A DNA stretch of 64,000 nucleotides, from the NCBI RefSeq assembly GCF_000332095.2, contig NZ_KI913949.1, positions 2,729,602-2,793,601 of the forward strand, read 5' to 3'. Below, one piece after another: positions 15,430 through 24,143 of the stretch (its first letter is position 1; each line of letters starts with the position of its first letter). The DNA is from Leptolyngbya sp. PCC 6406. Its GTDB lineage: Bacteria; Cyanobacteriota; Cyanobacteriia; Phormidesmidales; Phormidesmidaceae. A program made the translations under genes and the position numbers. The notes under the pieces are model-generated. The model was given only the letters and a program-made list of their open reading frames with translations, did not search any database and was not told the origin of the DNA.

Positions 15430-16368
15430 TTAGCAGCGCTGCACCTGGGAAATGTGGAGCACCATTTGATCGATGGTTTGCACCATCACCGTGCCGGTTT
15501 GCCCTGGCTGATTAATGACTAGGCTAAAGGCGATCTCGCCATAGTCCCCATTCTGGACATACCCGGACAATGCCCTGACCCCTTGCAAAGTCCCCGTCTT
15601 GGCCCGTACCCGCCCCTGCAAAGGGGAATCGCGAAAACGGTTGCGAAGGGTGCCGCTGACCCCTCCCACCGGGAGGGAGGCATAAAACAGTCCAGTGTCT
15701 TCATGGGCTGCCATGGCCTTGAGCAGGGTAACCAGGGTGGCAGGGCGCATCCGGTTCTGGCGAGATAGTCCAGAACCATCCACCTGCTGATAGCCCTCGG
15801 GATCAATCCCTAGGGGCAGAAGCGCTTGTCGTACCGCATGTTGGCCGCCAATGCGGCGCAGGAGGGCGTCGGCAGCTCGGTTATCACTGTTGCGGTTCAC
15901 CGGGTCAATCCATTGGCGCAACTGGTTGAGATCTTGGGGGCTACGACTGCCCACAATTCGCAGCGCCGCCGCCGTAGTCAATAGCTTGATGTTCGAGGCG
16001 GGAATCATCAATGTCTCGGCATTGTGGCTGTAGAGCGGACTGGTATCCGTCAGCGGTTCCACCACAATGCCCCACTGAGCGGTGGCAAAGCGGGGCTGGC
16101 TGACGATGGTGTTGAGGGTGGCACTCAGATCAGGGGGACACAGGGTAGGGCTGGGTGCAGCCTGGGCGATGGCCCCGTTGGGCCGATCATTGACCATCCC
16201 AGTTCCAGTTGCAGATACCGCTACGATTTCCAAACTAGGGTCGGCAGAAGACGCAGACTCCAGGGTAGCGTTGGCCCCACTGCCTACCGCCACCATCATC
16301 ACGGCCCCGATCGCTACGGTGAATCCTTGTCCCCAGGTGGAAAAATGTTGCTGCCAAGCCATAGACAT
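15430..16368 (-). CDS. PBP4/DacB-like D-Ala-D-Ala carboxypeptidase (S13), minimal form
   Basis: 312 residues with a hydrophobic signal segment (FTVAIGAVMMVAVGSGANA). All three penicillin-binding motifs are present: SNIK at 125-128, SDN at 161-163 and KTG at 257-259. In E. coli PBP4 the SxxK and SxN motifs are about 240 residues apart because two extra domains lie between them; here the gap is about 33, so the insert domains are absent. Expected role is trimming of peptidoglycan stem peptides in the periplasm. It is convergent with the repeat region before the AI-2E gene and 65 nt downstream of aroC, same strand. Confidence 0.87.
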   Translation of the reverse strand: MSMAWQQHFSTWGQGFTVAIGAVMMVAVGSGANATLESASSADPSLEIVAVSATGTGMVNDRPNGAIAQAAPSPTLCPPDLSATLNTIVSQPRFATAQWGIVVEPLTDTSPLYSHNAETLMIPASNIKLLTTAAALRIVGSRSPQDLNQLRQWIDPVNRNSDNRAADALLRRIGGQHAVRQALLPLGIDPEGYQQVDGSGLSRQNRMRPATLVTLLKAMAAHEDTGLFYASLPVGGVSGTLRNRFRDSPLQGRVRAKTGTLQGVRALSGYVQNGDYGEIAFSLVINQPGQTGTVMVQTIDQMVLHISQVQRC

Positions 16369-16433
16369 CGTTGCTCCTATACGACGGACGAGATATCACC
16401 CCGCGTTCTATTAAACGCGCCTGCCTACCGTCC

Positions 16434-17525
16434 TCAGGACAACAATCTGCATTGAGCATGGTGACGCAGGAGATGGTCACACAGTACCAGGGCTACCATC
16501 GCCTCCACCATCGGTACCGCCCGAGGCAGCACACAGGGATCGTGCCGTCCCCGTGCCGCCAGCACCGTTTCTTCCCCTGCTTGGGTGACGGTATTTTGGG
16601 CCTTGCGGATGGTGGCGGTGGGTTTGAAGGCGACTCGAATCACGATATCTTCGCCGTTACTGATGCCCCCCTGGGTGCCACCGGAGCGGTTGGTGCGGGT
16701 GCGCCAGTCGCCACTGTCATCCATATAAAATTCGTCGTTGTGTTCGCTGCCGGTTAAGAGGGTGCCTGCAAAACCGGACCCTAGTTCAAACCCCTTGCTG
16801 GCGGGGAGGGACATGACGCCCTTAGCCAAATCTGCCTCCAGCTTGTCAAATACGGGGGAACCCAGCCCCTTGGGCACCCGGCGGGCAATGCATTCCACTA
16901 CGCCGCCGATGGAGTCGCCTTGGTCACGGATTTGTTCTACCCGATCCACCATGCGTTGGGCGGCCTCGGTGTCAGGACAACGGACAATGTTGCTCTCGAC
17001 CTGGGCTAGGGTGACGGTGGTGGGGTCAATGGCGGCCTCGATATCCTGGATGCGCTTGACGTAGGCAATGACCTCGACGCCAGCGTACTGGTAGAGAATT
17101 TTTTTTGCGATCGCACCCGCCGCTACCCGCCCAATGGTTTCCCGCGCCGAGGAACGACCGCCCCCCTGGTAGTTGCGGATGCCATACTTGGCGTCGTAGG
17201 TGGCATCGGCATGGGAAGGTCGATAGGTGGTGACCATCTCGCTGTAGTCCTGGGGTCGAGTATTCTCGTTCCGCACCAGGATGGAAATAGGCGTCCCTAG
17301 TGTCTGGCCCTGAAATATGCCGGAGAGGATCTCGCAGCGATCGGCTTCTTTGCGAGGGGTGGTGATCTTGCTTTGGCCAGGGCGACGACGATCAAGTTCC
17401 GCCTGGATTTCGGCCTCAGAGATTTCCACCTGGGGCGGGCAACCATCGATCACCACGCCGACACCCCCGCCGTGGGACTCGCCAAAGGTGGTAATGCGAA
17501 AAAGATGGCCGAAGGTGTTGCCCAT
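16434..17525 (-). CDS. aroC: Chorismate synthase
   Basis: 363 residues, full length. Signatures: [20 protein letters not shown] at the start, [37 protein letters not shown], and [21 protein letters not shown] near the end. It converts 5-enolpyruvylshikimate-3-phosphate to chorismate using reduced FMN, the last common step of aromatic amino acid, folate and quinone synthesis. The two conserved FMN-site His regions are present. The gene upstream of the DacB-like peptidase on the same strand. No anomalies seen. Confidence 0.96.
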   Translation of the reverse strand: MGNTFGHLFRITTFGESHGGGVGVVIDGCPPQVEISEAEIQAELDRRRPGQSKITTPRKEADRCEILSGIFQGQTLGTPISILVRNENTRPQDYSEMVTTYRPSHADATYDAKYGIRNYQGGGRSSARETIGRVAAGAIAKKILYQYAGVEVIAYVKRIQDIEAAIDPTTVTLAQVESNIVRCPDTEAAQRMVDRVEQIRDQGDSIGGVVECIARRVPKGLGSPVFDKLEADLAKGVMSLPASKGFELGSGFAGTLLTGSEHNDEFYMDDSGDWRTRTNRSGGTQGGISNGEDIVIRVAFKPTATIRKAQNTVTQAGEETVLAARGRHDPCVLPRAVPMVEAMVALVLCDHLLRHHAQCRLLS

Positions 17526-17762
17526 GACAGTGCCGGATGAAGTGCTTTTTCATCCTAGTACTGGCTGGCAGAAATTCTGTCCCTGGTTGACTGACAAACG
17601 TTAAGGGGCGGGTGGTTAAAACCGCCCCTGCACAGCCCCTAGCGCAGCATACCCGAAGGGTTATAACCCGCCAGTTCTACGAACCGCTTCGCTAACGTGA
17701 CCTGAGTTCGACAAGGAGTAGAGGGCTAAAAAACGTCAATTCGGTATCAGCGCTGTCACCCC

Positions 17763-18063
17763 GCCGGGAATTCAAAATTCCCGGCTAACAGGCTCTAGTG
17801 CTGGGCGGCGGAAATACCCTGGCCGTTCCATTGTGGCACACTCGGCCCCTCACCCTAGCCCTCTCCCAGGGGGAGAGGGGACCGGAAAATGTTGGGCGAC
17901 GCGACAATAGTGGTTTGATTTACGCCCTACTGTACTAGTCCATTTTTAATGGTCATTAAAAATGGACTGGGAGCTGGGCTGGAGATAGGGGGGCGAGTCC
18001 GTTTTAACGGACTTCTGCTGTGAGCCAGGGCAATTTATTCCCTGGCGGATGGGCAGCGAAGCT
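17763..18063 (+). repeat. Modular palindrome cluster, copy A (interrupted)
   Basis: Four dyads in a row: GCCGGGAATT/AATTCCCGGC (17763-17785), GTCCATTTTTAATG/CATTAAAAATGGAC (17938-17967), AGTCCGTT/AACGGACT (17996-18013) and GCCAGGG/CCCTGGC (18024-18046), then GATGGGCAGCGAAGC. The same modules in the same order, on the other strand, form copy B at 49333-49487. In copy A the first two dyads are pushed apart by a 144-bp CTAG-bounded element. Confidence 0.8.
17795..17938. mobile_element. CTAG-bounded dispersed element, copy 2, nested in a palindrome cluster
   Basis: 144 bp from CTAGTGCTGGGCGGCGG to CTACTGTACTAG. Comparison with cluster copy B (uninterrupted: GGCTAACAGGGTCAAGTCC) shows that this element sits exactly between GGCTAACAGG and GTCC, so it is a true insertion. 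CTAG at each edge may be a 4-bp target duplication or part of the ends. Confidence 0.8.
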
Positions 18064-18227
18064 TAAATCGAACTCAGGTTAACGTGGGTTTGTGAGTCGG
18101 CGAAGGCCGACTTTATCTATATAGCAGCGGTTTTAACCGCCGTGAGCCTGATGGCCTGGGCGTAAATCCATCAATGGGCAAGGGGTTCTGCATAAAATAA
18201 AGTTCCATCCTTTTTTAGACCCTAACC

Positions 18228-18722
18228 ATGCTGAAGTTTGCCGATGCCATCGCCCGCCGTCAGGCCGATATGCTGATGCAGCCCGCCCTGATCCGCGTAA
18301 TCGACAACATTCGCAAACACCTAGAAGACTCGACTTGGCAGGGCACCTATCAGGAAACCCAGATGTGGCCCCCGGACACCAGTGAAGCAGAGATGCGCCA
18401 GGTCAAGGCGCTCCAAGCCCAAGTGGTCACCGCCTCCCCGGAAGAGATCCCAGCCCTCCAAGCAGCCCTAGAGCCCCTACCCACTCCATTTCCCGGCTAT
18501 GAGCTGCACTTGGAGAAGGACGACCAGCAGCGGATCGTGGACGTGTGGGAACTGTGTTGCTGTGTCTGCTTTCAGCACTTTCCCACTGGCGATGCCCCCG
18601 TCGCGGTGGACACAACCCTGTGGGATGCCGACATCGATGATGTGGATTGGCTTAGGCTAGACACTAAAGCCAAGGAATTGGTGGACGAAGTTTTTACCAC
18701 CATCGAAGCCCACCATGCTTGA
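18228..18722 (+). CDS. Conserved cyanobacterial protein, function unknown
   Basis: 164 residues, mostly helical and acidic, with no signal peptide or membrane span. A cysteine cluster (ELCCCVCFQHF, residues about 105-115) stands out and could bind metal or form disulfides. The stop overlaps the start of the PHP phosphoesterase gene by 8 nt (ATG at 18715, TGA at 18720-18722), so the two are co-translated. I do not recognise a named family. The pairing with a PHP protein suggests a linked role in nucleotide or RNA metabolism, but this is only context. Confidence 0.7.
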   Translation: MLKFADAIARRQADMLMQPALIRVIDNIRKHLEDSTWQGTYQETQMWPPDTSEAEMRQVKALQAQVVTASPEEIPALQAALEPLPTPFPGYELHLEKDDQQRIVDVWELCCCVCFQHFPTGDAPVAVDTTLWDADIDDVDWLRLDTKAKELVDEVFTTIEAHHA

Positions 18723-19581
18723 ACTCCACTGCCACACCACCTGTTCAGACGGCACCCTCAGCCCCGAGGCGCTGGTGGAAGCCGCGATCGCGGTGGGGGT
18801 GAAAGCCCTCGCCATCACCGACCATGACACCCTGGCCGGTTGGGATACGGCCCTGGCCACAGCGGGGGATCGCTTAGAGATTGTCCCCGGCTTAGAACTG
18901 AGCACGGTCTATAACGGGCGATCGCTCCACATACTAGGCTTTTACCCCAACCGAGACCAGCTAGCAGTACCGCTCCAGGAGCGCATCGCTGGTCGCCACC
19001 GTCGCGCCCAGGCCATGGCGGCTAATCTGGCAGCATTGGGCTACCCCATCCAACTGCCGGAAATGTCTGGAGAGATGGCCCCAGGGCGTCCCCACATTGC
19101 CGCTGCCCTAGTGGCGGCAGGCCATGCTAAAACCAGCCAAGAAGCCTTTGAGCGCTGGCTGGGGGATGGGGGACCAGCCTACGTTCCCTATGACAAGTTT
19201 TCCGCCCAGGAGGGGATTCAATTGCTGCGGGCCTGTGGGGCCGTCCCAGTGTGGGCGCATCCCTATTTGTTTCGCGGCGGGACGGTGGATCAGGTGTTGC
19301 CCGATCTCATTGCCGCTGGGCTCATGGGGTTGGAGGTCTATCACCCCAACCATAGCCCCAGCGATGTGCGACATCTGGAGGAATTGTGCAGGCGCAACGG
19401 GCTACTCAAAACCGGGGGCAGCGATTACCACGGCCCTTCCCGATCCGATGCCAAGGCGGGGGTGGGGCTGAATGGGCTGAAGGTGCCTCTGGATCTCCTT
19501 GCGCCGTTGAAACAAGCCGCCCAAGAATTGCACGTCGCCCATAGGATGGGAATCGCCCAGAGGCAAAGGGTTTCACCCTAA
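18715..19581 (+). CDS. PHP-domain phosphoesterase (YciV/RNase AM-like)
   Basis: 288 residues. The four PHP motifs are visible: MLELHCHTTCSDGTLSP at the start, KALAITDHDTLAGW, the Glu of VPGLELSTV, VPVWAHPYLFRGG, and GGSDYHGPSRSDAKAG near the end. These residues hold two or three metal ions. E. coli YciV/RNase AM removes 5'-nucleotides from RNA and 3',5'-bisphosphates. The length and motif order fit that group. It overlaps the preceding gene by 8 nt. Confidence 0.9.
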   Translation: MLELHCHTTCSDGTLSPEALVEAAIAVGVKALAITDHDTLAGWDTALATAGDRLEIVPGLELSTVYNGRSLHILGFYPNRDQLAVPLQERIAGRHRRAQAMAANLAALGYPIQLPEMSGEMAPGRPHIAAALVAAGHAKTSQEAFERWLGDGGPAYVPYDKFSAQEGIQLLRACGAVPVWAHPYLFRGGTVDQVLPDLIAAGLMGLEVYHPNHSPSDVRHLEELCRRNGLLKTGGSDYHGPSRSDAKAGVGLNGLKVPLDLLAPLKQAAQELHVAHRMGIAQRQRVSP

Positions 19582-19699
19582 GAACCTTGAAGATAGACCC
19601 CAGTCTTCCCAGGCCATTGCCATAATCGAGAAATAAGGAAGGATTGTGACAGTTGCCGTCAATGCGGTTTTGCCCACAGTCCCGTATTGAGGTATTCCC

Positions 19700-20689
19700 A
19701 TGGCATTCCCCTCCCTATCCGAGGTCCGCTCCATCCCTCGCGTCACGGTGGTCGGGGCTGGCAACGTAGGTAGCGCCTTAGCAAAGCGAATTTTAGACCG
19801 CCATCTGGCCGATGTGGTGTTGATTGATGTGGTGGCGGGCCGTCCCCAGGGTATTGCCCTAGACCTGACCCAGGCCGCTGCCTTGGAAGGCCACACCCAC
19901 TCGATTCTGGGCACCAATGACTATGACGATACGGCCAATTCCGATGTGGTGGTGGTGACAGCGGGGAAACCCCGCCAGCCCGGAATGACACGGGATGATT
20001 TAGCCCTGGTGAATGGTCCTATTGTCATGGAAACAGTGCGTCAGGCCCTGGCCCGATCCCCCCAGGCCCGCCTGATCATCGTCACCAATCCCCTAGATGT
20101 GATGGCTTATTTGGCTTGGCAGGTGAGTGGTCTACCCCCTCGTCAGGTCATGGGCATGGCAGGGGTTCTGGATGCGGCTCGGTTCCGCGCCTTTATTGCC
20201 ATGGAACTACGGGTGCCTGTTTCCGAGGTTTCGGCGCTAGTACTCGGGGGACACGGTGACCTGATGGTGCCGTTACCGCACCATGCCGCTGTGGGGGGAA
20301 TTCCCATCACCCAGCTTCTGGACACCGGGACGATTCAGCGTCTGATTGAACGCACCCAGCACGGCGGGGCGGAAATTGTGAATTTGCTCAAAACTGGTGG
20401 GGCCTACTACGCCCCTGGTGCAGCGGTGGCTACGATGGTGGAGGCCATTCTCCGCAACCGTCACACGATTTTGCCCGCTGCCGCCTATCTCCAGGGGGAA
20501 TATCAGCAACAGGATCTCTATCTGGGGGTGCCCTGCCGCTTGGGTCTCAGTGGGGTGGAAGCGGTGGTGGAACTGGCCTTGACGGAGTCAGAACAGGCAG
20601 CCTTGACTCGATCTGCGATCGCGGTTCAGGCCCAGGTTCAACAGGCCATGACCGCCCTAGGGGCAAAATCCATGGCGGTGGTGGGCTAG
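19700..20689 (+). CDS. mdh: Malate dehydrogenase (LDH-like type)
   Basis: 329 residues. Rossmann motif VVGAGNVGSALA at about 18-29, NAD-binding Asp in VLIDVV, substrate loop GKPRQPGMTRDDL with the Arg that selects malate/oxaloacetate over lactate, TNPLDVM, and the catalytic His in LGGHGDLMVPL. It interconverts malate and oxaloacetate with NAD(H). The ATG at 19700 is the first after the gap from the PHP gene; V-A-F... shorter starts are not needed. Its stop overlaps the stop of a small ORF on the other strand. Confidence 0.93.
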   Translation: MAFPSLSEVRSIPRVTVVGAGNVGSALAKRILDRHLADVVLIDVVAGRPQGIALDLTQAAALEGHTHSILGTNDYDDTANSDVVVVTAGKPRQPGMTRDDLALVNGPIVMETVRQALARSPQARLIIVTNPLDVMAYLAWQVSGLPPRQVMGMAGVLDAARFRAFIAMELRVPVSEVSALVLGGHGDLMVPLPHHAAVGGIPITQLLDTGTIQRLIERTQHGGAEIVNLLKTGGAYYAPGAAVATMVEAILRNRHTILPAAAYLQGEYQQQDLYLGVPCRLGLSGVEAVVELALTESEQAALTRSAIAVQAQVQQAMTALGAKSMAVVG

Positions 20690-20817
20690 GCCAGCAACGC
20701 CACCAAAAGCAGGAACCCCAGAATAGAAAGTGTAGACTGCCAGAAAATTTGTGTAGCGGGGTTAGCAACCACAACTTCTGAGGACAGGATTGGGGGGTTG
20801 GATTTCAGGTTTAACAT
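20686..20817 (-). CDS. Candidate 43-residue single-span membrane protein
   Basis: ATG at 20817, stop at 20686-20688. The protein begins MLNLKSNPPILSSEVVVANP and ends in a hydrophobic span IFWQSTLSILGFLLLVALLA. AAAGGTCTTAAGGTC precedes the ATG. Small one-span proteins of this size are common in cyanobacterial photosynthetic and NDH-1 complexes, but I do not recognise this one as any of them. It shares 4 nt (CTAG overlap) with the end of mdh. The case rests on a clean start, good SD-like sequence and sensible amphipathic/hydrophobic layout. Confidence 0.45.
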   Translation of the reverse strand: MLNLKSNPPILSSEVVVANPATQIFWQSTLSILGFLLLVALLA

Positions 20818-21113
20818 GACCTTAAGACCTTTGAATGGGGGCAAATCAGTAAACTTTGTTCTTACGCCCTTAGTGTGCCTCAGAGCTAGGAACCGGGATG
20901 TCGTAAGGGCCGGTTTTCACAGTGTCTTTAAAATCGGGGTAGAGGTGAGCCCTACGCTAAGGACCATCGCTTTATAAATTGGATGCTTCTGAACATCTAT
21001 ACACCGTGAATTTATGCAATTCCTGAATTCCTGACCACTGTCCCCCAATTCCCCCCAGGGCTGGGTATCCTCAGAGGGTAACGGGGTGAGCTACCCCCTG
21101 TCTCCGCAATGCC

Positions 21114-21443
21114 ATGTACTTCCGTCGTCCCCCTGCCCGCTCTGCCCCCAAGATCAGCACGATGCCCCGCCAGCAGTCGGAGTCAGCCCACTACTTGGAT
21201 ATTTACAAGCTCACCGTTGAGAAAAAACGCCTTCAGCAAGAGCTAACGGAACTGGATCAGCGACGGCTGCATCTCCAGCAACGACTTGCCACCCTAGAGA
21301 CCCAAGTGACCCAGCTTGCCCAAAGTGCTGAAACCCTACGCCAACCGACAATGCCCGCAGCACCCCGCAGTGTGGTTTACCCCCCGAACGCTAAGGTCAA
21401 AGGGAGCAATGCCACCTTTGAAATGCTGACTTTGGAGTATTAG
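21114..21443 (+). CDS. Small coiled-coil protein, possibly GvpV-like
   Basis: 109 residues: a basic N-terminus, the segment PKISTMPRQQSESAHYLDIY, then a long coiled coil (YKLTVEKKRLQQELTELDQRR through QVTQLAQSAETL, about 30-80), then a Pro-rich tail. The KISTMPRQ...YLDIYKL pattern reminds me of cyanobacterial gas-vesicle GvpV-type proteins, but no other gas-vesicle gene is in the window, so the name is uncertain. An in-frame ATG at codon 17 is an alternative start. Confidence 0.5.
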   Translation: MYFRRPPARSAPKISTMPRQQSESAHYLDIYKLTVEKKRLQQELTELDQRRLHLQQRLATLETQVTQLAQSAETLRQPTMPAAPRSVVYPPNAKVKGSNATFEMLTLEY

Positions 21444-21592
21444 GGGGAGCTTATTTCACCTGGCCTGCGGCAAGCGGGACGCTTGCGCGACGATAGTCGG
21501 GAGACTTCCGCCAAGCAGTACTAAACACACGACTTGGGAGGCTAGCTGTGTTACCACGGGGAACCGGCGTATTTTGGCTTAAATACCGGGGC

Positions 21593-21802
21593 TTAAATAC
21601 CGGGAATTTCTGAGAGGTCGCCCTCCAGTTCTTCTACAGAAAAACGTGTCATTTCCCGCCATTCCGCCTCGGTGAAGGTGTAGCCTAGCTGGGCGGCCAT
21701 GGCGATAAAGGCTTCTACATTCGGGGCGGTGCTGAGGTGCTGGCGCAGATCGGTGTCGCTCTGGGCGGCACGGAAGAGACGGGCAACGTCTTCTTTGGGC
21801 AT
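21593..21802 (-). CDS. Nif11-domain small protein
   Basis: 69 residues matching the Nif11 / Nif11-like leader pattern: FRAAQSDTDLRQHLS, then VEAFIAMAAQLGYTFTEAEW and an acidic VEELEGDLSEIPGI end. Nif11-type sequences serve as leader peptides of ribosomally made peptides or as stand-alone proteins. Here the gene stops right where a double-Gly cleavage site and core peptide would follow, and no lanthionine synthetase or peptidase transporter is nearby, so it is probably a stand-alone or orphan form. Confidence 0.7.
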   Translation of the reverse strand: MPKEDVARLFRAAQSDTDLRQHLSTAPNVEAFIAMAAQLGYTFTEAEWREMTRFSVEELEGDLSEIPGI

Positions 21803-21920
21803 GGGTATGGAATCCTATGAACGCTTCTAGGCTAATGCTTACCTAGAACTCTGGGGGGGATCCCACGGGGAAAATTTAATCTGAAACCCACAGAGGGGAT
21901 AACAGAGACGTACCCTATGG

Positions 21921-24143
21921 ATGGCGCGTAACTGCGATCGCGCCTTGGCCCCCCGCGTAGACGCCATGAAAAACATCCCGCAAATTCTGCTCAAGCGCTA
22001 CCTGAGGAGTCAGCCTACCCGAATCCGGCTGTCGCAGTTCAACTTTTTATCCCGCTATGCTTGGCTCTCGGATCTGCTGAAGGAGATTCAGCCCGAGCTA
22101 TTTCCCCCAGAGCCCAAGGCCGAGGAGGTGGTTGCGTCGCCTGAGGCAGAATTGCCGGATGAGAGCGTTCTGCAAATCATCGACGCCCATATTCGGGGCC
22201 AGCGGGGCACCTATCATGTGGAGCGCTGGATCGGCCAACGGGGCACGGGCCACCTGTTTGCTGGGATGCAGGTGGGGGCTAACCAACCCGTAGTCGTGAA
22301 GGAATTTCTCCTTCCTCCCCGCTTTTTTAACGATGAAGAGGCCACCGAACGCCAGCAAGCCTTTACCAGCTTGGCGGGGGTGAAGTTAGCCGATGGGCGG
22401 GTTCAGGACTCCCGCGTCTTGGCTCCCCTAGAAGCGATCGCAGATACCCACACTTTTCAACGCTGTTATCTGGTCACCGATAGCCGGGATGCCAGCCCCA
22501 CCCTGCGTCAGCACCTCAGCGCCGCTGGTCCCTTTTCTCCCCTCCAAGTGCGGGAAGTACTGGATCAAGTCTTACAGACCCTGATTTTTCTCCATCAGCA
22601 GCGGTTTGTACTGCCCGCTGGCCAGTTGCAGACGGGGCTAGTCCACGGCAACCTCAGTCTTGATAGCCTGCTTTGGGTTGAGCAGCCAGAGAAATTTTTC
22701 ATCTACCTCTGTGACCTCGCCCTTTGGGAGCGGTTATTTGACCCCCCTATGGTCAAGACCATTACCCATACGGTGGCCCAGGATCTGATGGATTTGGGGC
22801 AAGTCGCCTTTGCCCTACTGGTGGGCAACGAACCCTCAAAGCAGGATTTCACCCAGGCCCAAAACTGGCCTGAGGTGGATGCCGACCTGCGGTACTTTAT
22901 CCAGCGACTCCTGGCCCTAGCTCCCCCTTTTGAAACGGCGGCGGCGGCACGGGAGGCCCTGCGGGCCTTGCCTCGACCCCTAGTGGTGTCGGATACGGCG
23001 GAACCTGTGGAATTGGCGCAACGGCGAAGGCGGCGTATTCCTTGGCGAAACTTGGGTTTGGGCCTAGTTGGTCTGCTACTGGTAGGGGCCGTAGGCTGGT
23101 GGCTCTGGCAGCGTTGGAGCAGTCGGCAGGCGCTGGCCCAACCCCGCCTCTGTTGCCTTAAGGATGTGTCGGCGGTGCCCGAGGAGCCGTTTCTCTATAC
23201 CGCCGTGGAGGGAAGCACCTGGAGCCAGATTGCCCGTCAAGGCCCCACGACCCTGGGGCTACCCTCTCTACAGGAACAATTGGCGGCGGCTCAGCCCAGC
23301 TTTCAACCCGTATTTCGGCCAGCGGAGTCTCTAGAGGCTGCGATCGCGGCGGTGGAATCCCAGGAAGCCGCCTTTGCCGTGATTCCCCTAGTGGGGGACT
23401 TGCCCTACACCGTGGCCACCCAAATTATTGCCTACGATGCCCTAGCGGTGGTCGTGCCCTATAGCTACGCCCAGCGCCAGCGGGGTTTGCCCCGCACCCT
23501 CGGGGGGCAACTGAGTTTGGAGCAAGTACGACGACTCTATGCCGGAGAGTTTTTTACCTGGCGCAGCCTCGGCGGTGCAGATATGCCCGTGCGTCTCTAT
23601 GCCCCCGAAAATGCAGAATCCCTAGCCCTGTTTGGAGCCCTGCTCTATGGCCAAGCAGGGCTCCAGCCCCAACCCCCGACCCAGCAGGTGACCTTACTTC
23701 CCCCCCTGGAGATGCTACGGACCCTCATTCGGGATTTTGAAACCGAGGGGGTGGGTAGCATCGCCTTTGCCCCCCTGAGTCAAATCAGCGGCCAATGCTC
23801 AATCTATCCCCTGGCCTTGGCGGATCAAGGCCGGGGCGCAACCCAACCCTTGACCCTAACCACAGGGGACTCCATCACGCCCCAAATCGATCTGTGCAAC
23901 CGCAAGGGGCAGTATTTTCCCGATTTGGATGCCCTAAAAACGGGAGCCTATCCTCTCTCCTACCCAATTGCAGTGATCTATCCCCTGGACAATCGCCGGC
24001 CCCCCTTTGGCCAGAAATTTGCCGAACTAATGCTGACGGATGAGGGCCAGCAGTTTCTATGGCAAAAGGGCTTCGTGCCTGTGCATCAGGAGGCAGGGCG
24101 GGTTAACCCCCGACGAATCTCGGAGCAAAACGTGGCCAACTGA
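21921..24143 (+). CDS. Membrane pseudokinase fused to a PstS-like solute-binding domain
   Basis: 740 residues from 21921; an ATG at 21966 is an equally plausible start. Residues about 95-355 look like a Ser/Thr kinase fold (YHVERWIGQRGTGHLFAG, VVVKEFLLPP with the ATP-site Lys), but the catalytic loop reads HGNLSLDSLL instead of HRDxxxxN and the DFG position reads CDLALWE, so catalysis is doubtful. A span follows (LGLVGLLLVGAVGWWLW, near 375-395). The outer part (about 405-735) resembles the phosphate/anion-binding PBP-like domain: VEGSTWSQIA, LAVVVPYSYA, YPIAVIYPL, LMLTDEGQQFLWQKGFVPV. I infer an extracytoplasmic sensor coupled to a pseudokinase. The 3' end overlaps cpcS by 58 nt, convergent. 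Confidence 0.78.
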   Translation: MARNCDRALAPRVDAMKNIPQILLKRYLRSQPTRIRLSQFNFLSRYAWLSDLLKEIQPELFPPEPKAEEVVASPEAELPDESVLQIIDAHIRGQRGTYHVERWIGQRGTGHLFAGMQVGANQPVVVKEFLLPPRFFNDEEATERQQAFTSLAGVKLADGRVQDSRVLAPLEAIADTHTFQRCYLVTDSRDASPTLRQHLSAAGPFSPLQVREVLDQVLQTLIFLHQQRFVLPAGQLQTGLVHGNLSLDSLLWVEQPEKFFIYLCDLALWERLFDPPMVKTITHTVAQDLMDLGQVAFALLVGNEPSKQDFTQAQNWPEVDADLRYFIQRLLALAPPFETAAAAREALRALPRPLVVSDTAEPVELAQRRRRRIPWRNLGLGLVGLLLVGAVGWWLWQRWSSRQALAQPRLCCLKDVSAVPEEPFLYTAVEGSTWSQIARQGPTTLGLPSLQEQLAAAQPSFQPVFRPAESLEAAIAAVESQEAAFAVIPLVGDLPYTVATQIIAYDALAVVVPYSYAQRQRGLPRTLGGQLSLEQVRRLYAGEFFTWRSLGGADMPVRLYAPENAESLALFGALLYGQAGLQPQPPTQQVTLLPPLEMLRTLIRDFETEGVGSIAFAPLSQISGQCSIYPLALADQGRGATQPLTLTTGDSITPQIDLCNRKGQYFPDLDALKTGAYPLSYPIAVIYPLDNRRPPFGQKFAELMLTDEGQQFLWQKGFVPVHQEAGRVNPRRISEQNVAN

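Larger units (their letters stand above)
17526..18227. other. 700-bp repeat-only intergenic region
   Basis: No gene. From left to right: a CTAGTACTGGCTGGCAGAAA fragment (17555), a short palindrome-rich stretch, the palindrome cluster 17763-18063 with a CTAG-bounded element inserted in it, and a hairpin remnant TAGCAGCGGTTTTAACCGCC near 18122. It separates aroC from a divergent gene pair, so it must also hold their promoters, which I could not place. Confidence 0.7.
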
